Shown here: piece by piece, positions 5,768-13,265 of the stretch
Numbering within the stretch: the first letter of the stretch is position 1
Layout of the letters: the number at the start of each line of letters is the position of its first letter
NCBI GenBank assembly: GCA_051653685.1
Contig: JBOFWQ010000093.1
Coordinates: 1-14,675, forward strand
Direction of reading: 5' to 3'
DNA length: 14,675 bases
Source: Faucicola sp937889485
GTDB lineage: Bacteria > Pseudomonadota > Gammaproteobacteria > Pseudomonadales > Moraxellaceae
Notes under the pieces: generated by a model
What the model was told of the DNA's origin: nothing
The model's input: only the letters and a program-made list of their open reading frames with translations
Databases searched by the model: none
Program-made: the position numbers and the translations under genes

Positions 5768-8056
5768 ATGACCGATATGACCCAAGCAGTTCACCCTACC
5801 CCACAAGCCGCCTTACCGCCTAAGCCTACCTTTGCCATTGTCATTACTTGCGCAGACGGGCTGGAATTACCGCTACAGACTGAGCTGGCAAGTTTTGGCA
5901 TTGAGGCAGTGATTGACCGAACAGGTCGGCTAAATGCCAATTTAACCCTCGAAAAAATTTATCAAGTCTGCTTGTGGTCACGGGTTGCCTCGCGTGTGTT
6001 GATGCCGCTTGGCAAAAAAAATATCAATGCTGAATATGACATTGCTGAGCAGCTATATACATTTGCCAAAACCATCAAGTGGACGACTGTATTTGCCGTT
6101 GAGCAGACGTTTGCGATCCGTTTGTCCTTGGATAAGCGCGTACAAGCCAATCAGCAATTTACCATGCTACGCGTCAAAGATGCCATCGCAGACCATTTTA
6201 ATGAAAAAATTGGCAGCCGCCCCAATGTGGATAAAAACCCAGACTTTGCCATTTTTGTAACGGTTAATGACAAGCAAGCTGAAATCTATCTTGATTTGTC
6301 GGGTACCAGTTTGCACCGCCGTGGCTATCGGGTTGCCATGACTGAGGCACCACTCAAAGAAAACCTAGCGGCGGCGCTGCTATATAGCATTAATTTTCAC
6401 CAAACGCGCTATGACAGTATTGTAGATCCTATGTGTGGCTCAGGCACCCTATTGATTGAAGCGCTGCTGATGTTTGCTGATTATGCCGTAGGGCTTGACA
6501 AGGTGGATAGCCAGTTTGGTTTTTATGCATGGCAACACCATGATGACGCGCTTTGGCAGTCTATGGTGACAGACGCCCAAACCCGTTTTCACCAACGATT
6601 AGACGCCATGCAAGCAGGCAACATGCCAGCTGTGTTTGGCTTTGATATGGACGCAGGTGCAGTCCGCGCCACTCACAAAAACTTGATGGCAGCAGGGCTT
6701 ACCCCGATTATCAACCGCATCACCTTGCAGCAGCGCTCGCTTGCTACCCTAAACCTTGCCTTGGAAAAACAAGTCAACGGCTGGCAGCAACCCCTATTTA
6801 TCACCAACCCCCCTTATGGTGAACGTTTGGGTGAAGAAACCCTTATCAAGCCGCTCTATCAAGGGCTTGGCAAAAAGCTGCAACACTTATTTGCCCAAAA
6901 CCCACACCCCGTGACCTTAGGCGTACTTGCAGCCAAAGTAGAAGAAGCCGATACCCTGCCGCTGGTTGAGCCCAAAACGTTACGCTGTCATAACGGTGCC
7001 ATTACCGTATATTTTCGCTACGGCAAGCTCATTCAGCCTGCTAATTTGCCAATCATACAACGTTACGAAAAACGTGACATCGCGGTAGAAGAAGGTCAAG
7101 ACTTTATCAACCGCCTTCAAAAAAACCTTGCCAATCTCAAAAAACAGGCGCAAAAACAGCAAGTCACCAACCTACGGGTCTACGATGCCGACTTACCAGA
7201 TTTTAAAGTTGCTGTAGATATTTATGGCGATTTTGTCCATGTACAAGAATACGCCGCCCCAAAATCTATCCCCCCTGAAACTGCCAAAAAACGTTTCAAC
7301 CTTGCTTTGCTAGGGGTACGAGAAGCGCTAAACATCAACCGTGAGCAAGTATTTATCAAAACGCGCGCAAGACAGGCAGGCGCTGAGCAGTACGAGAAAA
7401 AAGGCACCACAGGCAAGTTTCACATTGTCAGTGAACCTACCGTCAACAAGCAGGCGGCTTTTTTCTTTGTGAATTTTAGTGACTACTTAGACACGGGGTT
7501 ATTTTTAGACCATCGCAGTATTCGTAAGATTATTGCAGAAAACTCGCGCGGGAAATCCGTATTAAACCTATTTGCTTACACGTGTACCGCCAGTGTTCAC
7601 GCAGCCTTAGGCGGTGCAAAATCAGTGACTAGCGTGGACTTGTCACAAAACTACCTCAATTGGGGTAAAAAGAACTTTGCCCTTAATGGATTACCCGATT
7701 TACCAAACTATCAGTTTATTGCCCAAGATATTTTTGAGTGGGTTAAAGAAAACACGGAACAGTTTGATGTCATTTTTATTGACCCACCCACTTTCTCCAA
7801 CTCCAAAAAATTTAAAGGCACTTTTGATGTGCAGCGTGACCATGTGCCATTAATTAACCGCGCCATGAACCGCCTTTCAAGTGAAGGGGTGTTATATTTC
7901 TCCAACAACTTTACCAAATTTGCGCTAGATGACGAGATTTTGCAGCGTTACCATGTCGAAACCCTGACCAAACACACCATTGGTTTCGATTATGACCTTA
8001 AAAAGCCCATTCATCAATCTTGGGCAATTCGCCATCAACCTTTGACAAAAAAATAG
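5768..8056 (+). CDS. rlmL: Bifunctional 23S rRNA methyltransferase RlmKL (m2G2445 / m7G2069)
   Basis: The product has 762 residues and fuses two SAM-dependent methyltransferases that modify 23S rRNA at G2069 (RlmK, m7G) and G2445 (RlmL, m2G), as in E. coli RlmKL (702 residues). In order: a THUMP RNA-binding domain at about 62-165; the RlmL domain with DPMCGSGT (220-227) and the catalytic NPPY (347-350); a linker rich in charged residues; and the RlmK domain with NLFAYTC (600-606), an SVDLS acidic segment and IDPPTF (671-676). Both catalytic motifs are intact, so both activities should be present. The frame is open to TTG 5648, but ATG 5768 matches the family N-terminus better. The first 20 or so residues are rich in Pro and Ala and variable. 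The ribosome site is weak. The last codons contain a TTGACA that may serve as a promoter element for the next gene. Confidence 0.95.
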   Translation: MTDMTQAVHPTPQAALPPKPTFAIVITCADGLELPLQTELASFGIEAVIDRTGRLNANLTLEKIYQVCLWSRVASRVLMPLGKKNINAEYDIAEQLYTFAKTIKWTTVFAVEQTFAIRLSLDKRVQANQQFTMLRVKDAIADHFNEKIGSRPNVDKNPDFAIFVTVNDKQAEIYLDLSGTSLHRRGYRVAMTEAPLKENLAAALLYSINFHQTRYDSIVDPMCGSGTLLIEALLMFADYAVGLDKVDSQFGFYAWQHHDDALWQSMVTDAQTRFHQRLDAMQAGNMPAVFGFDMDAGAVRATHKNLMAAGLTPIINRITLQQRSLATLNLALEKQVNGWQQPLFITNPPYGERLGEETLIKPLYQGLGKKLQHLFAQNPHPVTLGVLAAKVEEADTLPLVEPKTLRCHNGAITVYFRYGKLIQPANLPIIQRYEKRDIAVEEGQDFINRLQKNLANLKKQAQKQQVTNLRVYDADLPDFKVAVDIYGDFVHVQEYAAPKSIPPETAKKRFNLALLGVREALNINREQVFIKTRARQAGAEQYEKKGTTGKFHIVSEPTVNKQAAFFFVNFSDYLDTGLFLDHRSIRKIIAENSRGKSVLNLFAYTCTASVHAALGGAKSVTSVDLSQNYLNWGKKNFALNGLPDLPNYQFIAQDIFEWVKENTEQFDVIFIDPPTFSNSKKFKGTFDVQRDHVPLINRAMNRLSSEGVLYFSNNFTKFALDDEILQRYHVETLTKHTIGFDYDLKKPIHQSWAIRHQPLTKK

Positions 8057-8069
8057 CGTAGAATATGCT
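8042..8069 (+). promoter_or_regulatory. Sigma70 promoter for the hemerythrin-like gene
   Basis: A perfect -35 TTGACA (8042-8047) lies in the last codons of rlmKL. A 16-nt spacer and TATGCT (8064-8069, 4 of 6 matches) follow. Transcription would start near 8076, immediately before the leader hairpin, giving a leader of about 110 nt. Confidence 0.5.
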
Positions 8070-8077
8070 TAGCGATT

Positions 8078-8129
8078 GGCTAACAATCTGTGCTGCGCTC
8101 AAAAAAGCACAACGGGTACCGTGTTAGCC
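8078..8129 (+). other. Leader hairpin upstream of the hemerythrin-like gene
   Basis: GGCTAACA (8078-8085) pairs perfectly with TGTTAGCC (8122-8129). Inside it GTGCT (8090-8094) pairs with AGCAC (8106-8110), giving a two-part stem. No T-tract follows, so it is not a standard terminator. It could be a partial rlmKL terminator, a leader stabiliser or a regulatory structure. Confidence 0.45.
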
Positions 8130-8187
8130 TATCTTGCTAGTAAAGTTGCTAGCAGTTTGAAAAAAGTCGGTTTAAAGGATTATATAT

Positions 8188-8667
8188 ATGACGCTAAATG
8201 ACGTATTGCTACATAGCCACCGCCAGATTGCCCAAATTGGCGAACAGCTATTATCTGCCCAAGATTACCCACAACAAGTGGTGTATTTTGAACAACTATG
8301 GCAGCATTTTTTGATCCATGAGCAAGCCGAAGAGTACGTGGCATTTCAAGTGATGCAAAACTCGGGCAAAACGGCTCACCGCGATACCGAGCGTGCCCTA
8401 GAATTTGCCGTGCATGAACACCATGATTTTGAAAGCTTTATTGAAGATATTGCCTTATTACCTGAAGATGAGACACTCATTAATCAGCACCAACAGCTAT
8501 TTAAAGCGCTATGCGAGAAAATCACTCGCCACATGCAGCATGAAGAAACGCACATTTTTCCCCAATTGATGGCGCAACTAACAAACGAGCAGCACGAGCA
8601 GCTTGCCAGCGCTTATATCGACAAATGCCGTGAGCTCAATAAGACACAAACCAAGCGAGTTATTTAG
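8188..8667 (+). CDS. Hemerythrin-like HHE-domain protein
   Basis: The product has 159 residues and looks like a four-helix hemerythrin/HHE cation-binding protein. These proteins bind a di-iron centre and act in oxygen or nitric oxide sensing, iron handling or repair. Candidate ligands fall in the expected pattern: His11 in helix 1; His40, His44 and Glu48 in helix 2 (motif H-x3-H-x3-E); His78/His79 with Asp80 in helix 3; and H115-x2-H118-E-E in helix 4. It has no signal peptide and one Cys (C109), so it should be cytoplasmic. AAAGGA with an 8-nt spacer precedes the ATG. It has its own promoter candidate and a hairpin in the leader. Its exact role is unknown; it is not long enough for the RIC/YtfE type, which is about 220 residues with an extra N-terminal domain. 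Confidence 0.85.
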   Translation: MTLNDVLLHSHRQIAQIGEQLLSAQDYPQQVVYFEQLWQHFLIHEQAEEYVAFQVMQNSGKTAHRDTERALEFAVHEHHDFESFIEDIALLPEDETLINQHQQLFKALCEKITRHMQHEETHIFPQLMAQLTNEQHEQLASAYIDKCRELNKTQTKRVI

Positions 8668-8668
8668 C

Positions 8669-8696
8669 AAAAAATCCAGTTTTTTGACAAACTGGA
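8669..8696 (-). terminator. Rho-independent terminator of dusB
   Basis: TCCAGTTT (8675-8682) and AAACTGGA (8689-8696) form a perfect 8-bp stem with a 6-nt loop. On the minus strand six T follow (8674-8669), so it terminates transcription coming from dusB. It lies about 50 nt after the dusB stop and directly after the stop codon of the convergent hemerythrin-like gene. On the plus strand there is no T-tract. Confidence 0.85.
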
Positions 8697-8747
8697 ACCT
8701 GCCAAAAACCTTGTTTAACGCGCATCAACAACCATGACTACCTTTGA

Positions 8748-9764
8748 TTACCTCTGGTTACCGTGGTCAAAATGGGCATGGTTCAAAAAATGTGAGACCG
8801 CTTTAAACTGCCCCGCGGTGGTATCTTGCTCATACATCGCTTGGCGAAATGCGTTGGCATTGGCAATGCCTGTGGTATACCAAGCGATGTGCTTACGAGC
8901 GATACGGCAGCCTGAATATTCCCCATAAAATGCATAAAGCTCTTGTAGGTGGCTAAGTACAATGTCACGTAACTGCTGGATGGAAGGCGGCGGCAAAATT
9001 TCGCCTGTGGTCAAATAGTGGGCAATGTCCCGAAAAATCCATGGCTGCCCCTGCGCCGCGCGTCCTATCATAATGGCATCTGCCCCCGTTTGCGCCAACA
9101 CTGCCTTGGCTTTTTGAGCGCTATCGATATCACCATTCACAATCACAGGGATATGAAGGCTATCTTTAACCGCTTTAATTAGCTCATAACGCGCGGTGCC
9201 CAAATACTTGTCTTCACGGGTACGTCCATGGATCGCGATGGCAGCAATACCTGCATCCTGTGCCATTTTTGCCACGCGTAAAATATTTTCTTCACCATTG
9301 GCATAGCCTAACCGTGTTTTAAGGGTAACAGGGACGTCAACTGCGTTTACCGTAGCATCTAATAGCCGTTTGACCAAGTCTTCATCTTGTAATAGCGCCG
9401 AACCTGCCAATTTTTTGCATACTTTTTTGGCAGGACAACCCATATTAATGTCCACAATTTGGGCGCCATTTTCTACTTGATAACGGGCAGCTTCAGCCAA
9501 CTTTTGGGGATCAGAACCAGCAATTTGTGCCGAAATAGGGGCGATTTCGCCTGTAAAATTGGCACGATACAAAGTTTTATGGTGGGCAAATAACGTGGCG
9601 TCAGAGGTCATCATTTCACTCACTGCATGCCCTGCGCCAAATGATTTACAAAGTCGGCGAAACGGGTTATCAGTGACCCCTGCCATCGGCGCAACAATCA
9701 AGCGGTTGGCAATGGTTTGATTGCCAATTTGTAAGGGAGAAAGTAAAAAATGTGTGTTTGGCAT
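8748..9764 (-). CDS. dusB: tRNA-dihydrouridine synthase B
   Basis: DusB is an FMN enzyme that reduces uridine to dihydrouridine in the D-loop of tRNA. The 338-residue product has the N-terminal TIM barrel and C-terminal helical domain of the family. Visible hallmarks are APMAGVTD (25-32), QIAGSD (80-85), DINMGCPAKKV (105-115) with the catalytic Cys110, K149 in TLKTRLG, IHGRTR (178-183) and IGRAAQG (233-239). The wording of these motifs matches the DusB subgroup rather than DusA or DusC. The start at ATG 9764 fits the family; there is no clear ribosome site. In many gammaproteobacteria dusB is followed by fis, but here it is followed by a terminator and a convergent gene. It diverges from rlmN. 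An 11-bp inverted repeat with a nested hairpin lies in its 3' part (8834-8890). Confidence 0.94.
   Translation of the reverse strand: MPNTHFLLSPLQIGNQTIANRLIVAPMAGVTDNPFRRLCKSFGAGHAVSEMMTSDATLFAHHKTLYRANFTGEIAPISAQIAGSDPQKLAEAARYQVENGAQIVDINMGCPAKKVCKKLAGSALLQDEDLVKRLLDATVNAVDVPVTLKTRLGYANGEENILRVAKMAQDAGIAAIAIHGRTREDKYLGTARYELIKAVKDSLHIPVIVNGDIDSAQKAKAVLAQTGADAIMIGRAAQGQPWIFRDIAHYLTTGEILPPPSIQQLRDIVLSHLQELYAFYGEYSGCRIARKHIAWYTTGIANANAFRQAMYEQDTTAGQFKAVSHFLNHAHFDHGNQR
8834..8890. repeat. Nested inverted repeats inside dusB
   Basis: ACATCGCTTGG (8834-8844) pairs perfectly with CCAAGCGATGT (8880-8890) across 35 nt. Within that loop GGCATTG (8856-8862) pairs with CAATGCC (8864-8870) across one base. 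The region codes for part of the C-terminal domain of DusB, so it may be chance, or an mRNA structure. Confidence 0.6.
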
Positions 9765-9901
9765 TGGATACTATTTTGATTAAAACGTGATTAAAACCGC
9801 TATTTTAGCAGATTGGTCAATTGGCTGCTTCCTCTTATCACGGTTTGTTGGCACAAGCGGCACACTGGGTGGCTTATTTGACGGTTGGCACTGTGTTACC
9901 T

Positions 9902-9931
9902 CATGACTTTTGGTCATGTTTTGGGTATAAT
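9902..9931 (+). promoter_or_regulatory. rlmN promoter with inverted repeat over the -35
   Basis: ATGACT (9903-9908, 4 of 6 matches), a 17-nt spacer and a perfect TATAAT (9926-9931) form a good sigma70 promoter 35 nt before the rlmN ATG. CATGAC (9902-9907) and GTCATG (9913-9918) form a perfect 6-bp inverted repeat covering the -35 and the first half of the spacer. CATGAC occurs again at the start codon (9965-9970). On the other strand, a weak dusB candidate uses TTGACC (9820-9815) and TTTAAT (9795-9790) with a long 19-nt spacer. Confidence 0.6.
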
Positions 9932-9965
9932 GGTGGGTTTCATTTGTCATCTCCCTTGATCTATC

Positions 9966-11153
9966 ATGACCAAAATACCTGTTGTACAATCTTACCACCT
10001 TGCTAATGACCTTGAACTTACCACCAAAACCAATCTGCTGGGCATGAGCAAGCTTGCACTCACGCAATTTTTTGCCGATTTGGGTGAAAAACCATTTCGG
10101 GCAACCCAAGTCATGAAATGGATTTACCAATTTGGGGTGACTGATTTTTATCAGATGACCAACTTATCAAAAAAACTGCAAGAAAAACTTTCCCTTACTG
10201 CCACCATCACGCCTCCTGCGGTCAAATTTAAACAATTTAGCGACGATGGCACCCGCAAATGGGTATTTGAGGTGGCAGGTGGCTCATTGGTTGAAACTGT
10301 GCTTATCCCCGCCGATGACAACAAACAGTTTGGACGCAAAACCTTGTGTATTTCATCGCAGGTGGGCTGCGCTCTTGACTGCTCATTTTGTAGCACAGGT
10401 AAACAAGGTTTTGAGCGTGACCTATCGGCAAGCGAGATCATTGGTCAACTTTGGGTGGCCAACCAGTCTTATATGGAAAATGTGCCCGTTAGTGAGCGCG
10501 AAAATCGCGTAACCAATGTGGTCATGATGGGCATGGGTGAACCCCTTCTCAATTATGACCCCGTGGTGACTAGCATGGCATTGATGCTCGATGACTTTGG
10601 ATTTGGGCTATCTAAGCGGCGGGTAACCTTGTCTACCTCAGGCATTGTGCCAAAGATGTATGATTTGGCTAAGGATATTGATGTAGCATTGGCGATATCG
10701 CTTCATGCCCCCAACGACACTCTGCGCGATGAATTGGTACCGATCAATAAAAAATACCCCCTTGACGCGCTGATAAAGGCGGCTAAATCTTATGTCTACG
10801 ATGAAAACCCACGCCACAAAAAACACGTAACCATCGAGTATGTTATGCTAGGTGGGGTGAATGATCAGGACGAACACGCGCGGCAATTAGTTGCTTTGCT
10901 CAAGGATTTACCTTGCAAAATTAATTTAATCCCATTTAACCCGTTTCCCCATGCGCCCTATCAGCGTTCAAGCAACAACCGCATCCACGCTTTTAGCAAT
11001 ATCTTAAATAATGCAGGTTTTGTCTGTACCATCCGTCAGACACGAGGCGATGATATCGATGCGGCATGTGGTCAATTGGTGGGACAAGTGAGTGACAAAA
11101 CTAGACGAGCAAAACAATGGCAAGAAAAAGTTGCCAAAAATTTACAATCCTAA
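9966..11153 (+). CDS. rlmN: Dual-specificity 23S rRNA / tRNA adenine C2-methyltransferase
   Basis: RlmN is a radical SAM enzyme that makes m2A2503 in 23S rRNA and m2A37 in some tRNAs. The product has 395 residues (E. coli 384). The iron-sulfur cluster motif C-x3-C-x2-C is Cys135, Cys139 and Cys142. The two further mechanistic cysteines of the family are visible: Cys368 in the segment DIDAACGQL, which carries the methyl group, and Cys128. GMGEPLLN (189-196), SLHAPND (245-251) and INLIPFNPFP (319-328) are also conserved. ATG 9966 is preceded by only a poor ribosome site, but the N-terminus fits the family and lies 35 nt after a good promoter. It opens the conserved block rlmN - pilF - rodZ - ispG - hisS, though a 236-nt gap before pilF suggests the next gene also has its own promoter. 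Confidence 0.96.
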   Translation: MTKIPVVQSYHLANDLELTTKTNLLGMSKLALTQFFADLGEKPFRATQVMKWIYQFGVTDFYQMTNLSKKLQEKLSLTATITPPAVKFKQFSDDGTRKWVFEVAGGSLVETVLIPADDNKQFGRKTLCISSQVGCALDCSFCSTGKQGFERDLSASEIIGQLWVANQSYMENVPVSERENRVTNVVMMGMGEPLLNYDPVVTSMALMLDDFGFGLSKRRVTLSTSGIVPKMYDLAKDIDVALAISLHAPNDTLRDELVPINKKYPLDALIKAAKSYVYDENPRHKKHVTIEYVMLGGVNDQDEHARQLVALLKDLPCKINLIPFNPFPHAPYQRSSNNRIHAFSNILNNAGFVCTIRQTRGDDIDAACGQLVGQVSDKTRRAKQWQEKVAKNLQS

Positions 11154-11219
11154 ATAGGCATACCCATGTTTTATTGGCATTTTAAGCCCTATAATAAGAG
11201 CGAACATTTATGGCAAAGT

Positions 11220-11248
11220 TAGGCAGCGGTTGATTTTTTTGTTATAGT
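11220..11248 (+). promoter_or_regulatory. Promoter candidate for the pilF operon
   Basis: TAGGCA (11220-11225), a 17-nt spacer and TATAGT (11243-11248) match sigma70 consensus at 4 of 6 and 5 of 6 positions. The leader would be about 135 nt. A second perfect TATAAT (11190-11195) has no well-spaced -35. Just before the pilF start, TTTGAT repeats four times within about 45 nt (11348-11390). Confidence 0.4.
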
Positions 11249-11300
11249 ATCGCAAGAACGAACCAAGCGCTGGATTAAGTCACAAAAGTTGGTTTGCCTC

Positions 11301-11317
11301 ACCCCAAGAATTGGGGT
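11301..11317 (+). other. Stem-loop in the pilF leader
   Basis: ACCCCAA (11301-11307) and TTGGGGT (11311-11317) form a perfect 7-bp stem with a 3-nt loop, about 150 nt after the rlmN stop and 72 nt before the pilF ATG. No T-tract follows directly. It may be a weak rlmN terminator or a leader structure. Confidence 0.5.
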
Positions 11318-11389
11318 AATTGACAGAGCGTTTAGGTGATTTTTTGGTTTGATTTATTTGATTATTATTTGATTAAGAGTAAGTTTGAT

Positions 11390-12310
11390 ATGTTACCGTT
11401 GACCCCCCACCAAGCGCCCGCGCGCAATCCTCGTCTTGGTCACCTAGCAAGCTATCAATCTATCGCTATCGCTAGTAATCGGTTGCTAACTGGTGCACTG
11501 GTAGCGCTATCTTTAAGCAGTAGCCTAATAAGTGGTTGCACCACCACACAGCAAGTGACCTCTCAAACGGTGACGGCTAGTGACCCCTCACGTTGGAAGC
11601 AAGATCCCAAAGAAATTGCAAAAATTCGTACCGCCATTGCCGCTGAATATATCCGTAAAAATAACTTAGATGATGCCAAACGCCAACTTGAAAGCGCGCT
11701 ACAGTCGGATCCGAGATCTGCCGCTGCGTATGATATGATGGGCGTATTATTGCAACAAGAAGGCAGCCCTATCAATCTACAAAAAGCAGAAAGCCATTTT
11801 CAAAAAGCCATTAGCTTAGACCCAACATTTAGCCAAGCCCACAATAACTATGGCGTATATTTGGCACAAATGAACCGCAACCAAGAAGCAATTGGACAAT
11901 TTCAGATTGCTGGGGCAGCCCTCGGCTATGAGGGGCGCGCTAGTGCCCTTGAAAATTTGGGTCGTACCGCATTAAAGATTCAAGATAAACCGCTCGCCAT
12001 TCAATCGTTTATTAAAGCCCTAGATACCAATCGCCAAAGCATTATTGCGCGCACTGAGCTGATCGATATCTTGTTGGCAGACAAACAGACGTTGGATGCT
12101 CAGCAACTTTATAATGATTTGGTCAAAATTATTGGGCAAAATAATTTGGATCCACGCACCCTGTCACAGGGTATTCGGTTGGCAAAACTTACCCACAATT
12201 CTGCCGAACTACAACGGCTGTCTCAACAACTTTTTGACCGTTTTCCCTTAAGTGACGAGGCAAAACAACTGCGCTCTGGGCTTTCAACACCTACCTCAAC
12301 TTGGAAATAA
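11390..12310 (+). CDS. pilF: Type IV pilus assembly lipoprotein PilF/PilW (TPR)
   Basis: PilF (PilW) is an outer-membrane lipoprotein, the pilotin that helps PilQ secretin localise and multimerise for type IV pili. The product has 306 residues. A hydrophobic segment (about 33-46) ends in a lipobox I-S-G-C with Cys50. About five to six tetratricopeptide repeats follow: units near 76-110, 112-147 (YDMMGVLLQQ, ending SLDP), 148-180 (NNYGVYLAQ) and 184-217 (LENLGRTALK) are the clearest. The frame is open to a GTG at 11336; ATG 11390 is the only internal Met before the lipobox, with a weak AAGAG upstream. The resulting n-region of about 32 residues is unusually long for a lipoprotein signal. rodZ begins 1 nt after its stop codon. 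The position between rlmN and rodZ supports the name. No other pilus gene is in the window. Confidence 0.9.
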   Translation: MLPLTPHQAPARNPRLGHLASYQSIAIASNRLLTGALVALSLSSSLISGCTTTQQVTSQTVTASDPSRWKQDPKEIAKIRTAIAAEYIRKNNLDDAKRQLESALQSDPRSAAAYDMMGVLLQQEGSPINLQKAESHFQKAISLDPTFSQAHNNYGVYLAQMNRNQEAIGQFQIAGAALGYEGRASALENLGRTALKIQDKPLAIQSFIKALDTNRQSIIARTELIDILLADKQTLDAQQLYNDLVKIIGQNNLDPRTLSQGIRLAKLTHNSAELQRLSQQLFDRFPLSDEAKQLRSGLSTPTSTWK

Positions 12311-12311
12311 G

Positions 12312-13223
12312 ATGGAAACTAGCAACACTACTGACAATCAATCCCCATCAGTGCCTGTGCATGACACCACCCAACTTTTGGGACAGCGTTTTAAACAGGC
12401 GCGCGAAAAACAAGGCTTGTCAATTGATGACGTTACTGCCAAAACATTTATTCTAAAAAGTTATATCAAGGCGCTAGAATCCAATGATTTTGAGGCACTA
12501 CCCCAGCCAACGTTTGCACGTGGATTTGCGACTACCTACGGGCGTTTTTTGGGGCTAGATCCACAATTGGTGATCCAAAGCTTTGAGGCGCAATACCCAA
12601 ACACCTTAAAACAACAATACGCTAATGTGATTAATGCCCCCCTACAACCCATGGGCACGCTTAACCGTGAAAATCGCACCAATATTCGCATTAATCCATT
12701 TATAATTGGCGGTGTGTTATTAACGTTGGCGCTGGCAATTTTTATCTTAAATACCGTTAAAAAAGCCCATAACGATACAGCCACCACCGAAAGCGCTAGT
12801 AGTGTTGCTGCTATTACCCCCCAAGACCAAGCCAATGGTGCTTCATTGACCAATGCAGGCTCTGCTATTGCCACCAATACCGTGACTGCCAGCGGCTTAC
12901 CTGCCACAGGATCCGCCATCACAGGTGTGGCAGTTAGCACCGATGCCGCTAGTAGCACTGCCTCAGCGCCCACGCAAGTAGGCATACCTGCAGCATTAGA
13001 GTTATTTGTAAAAGATAAAACCAATATTGTCATTACAGATGCCACGGGCAACACCATTTTGCAAGGCGAGCAAGCCAGAGGCAGCTATAAGCTCACAGGG
13101 CAAGCGCCATTTAATATCAACATTGACAAAGTCAGCAATGTTAGCCTAGACCTTAACCAACAACCTATCAAACTTAGTACCTATGCCCAAAACGATCAAG
13201 CCAATTTTACCCTTAAACCGTAA
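12312..13223 (+). CDS. rodZ: Cytoskeletal / cell-shape protein RodZ
   Basis: RodZ links the MreB cytoskeleton to the wall-elongation machinery across the inner membrane. The 303-residue product has the full family layout: an N-terminal Xre-type helix-turn-helix domain at 22-87 (LGQRFKQAREKQGLS, then the typical F-A-R-G-F segment at 68-72), which binds MreB rather than DNA; a linker with basic residues; one membrane helix at about 129-148; a periplasmic Ser/Thr/Ala-rich linker (about 152-225); and the C-terminal DUF4115 beta domain (228-303). Start ATG 12312 lies 1 nt after the pilF stop, with GGA inside the last pilF codons; the two are surely co-transcribed and perhaps translationally coupled. 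An upstream GTG in frame inside pilF (12252) is not needed. ispG follows after 42 nt. Confidence 0.93.
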   Translation: METSNTTDNQSPSVPVHDTTQLLGQRFKQAREKQGLSIDDVTAKTFILKSYIKALESNDFEALPQPTFARGFATTYGRFLGLDPQLVIQSFEAQYPNTLKQQYANVINAPLQPMGTLNRENRTNIRINPFIIGGVLLTLALAIFILNTVKKAHNDTATTESASSVAAITPQDQANGASLTNAGSAIATNTVTASGLPATGSAITGVAVSTDAASSTASAPTQVGIPAALELFVKDKTNIVITDATGNTILQGEQARGSYKLTGQAPFNINIDKVSNVSLDLNQQPIKLSTYAQNDQANFTLKP

Positions 13224-13265
13224 TTTGTATTGATGCACCGTTTGGCTCAACTTTAGGAAATAAAT

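Noticed and set aside
9780..10130. A 116-residue open frame on the minus strand between dusB and rlmN.
   Set aside because: It overlaps the start of rlmN in antisense, covers the rlmN promoter, and its product has low-complexity composition without family features.
12536..13057. A 173-residue hydrophobic open frame antisense to rodZ.
   Set aside because: It is the mirror of the Ala/Thr/Ser-rich periplasmic linker of RodZ, which yields Val/Ala-rich antisense peptides; there is no independent evidence.
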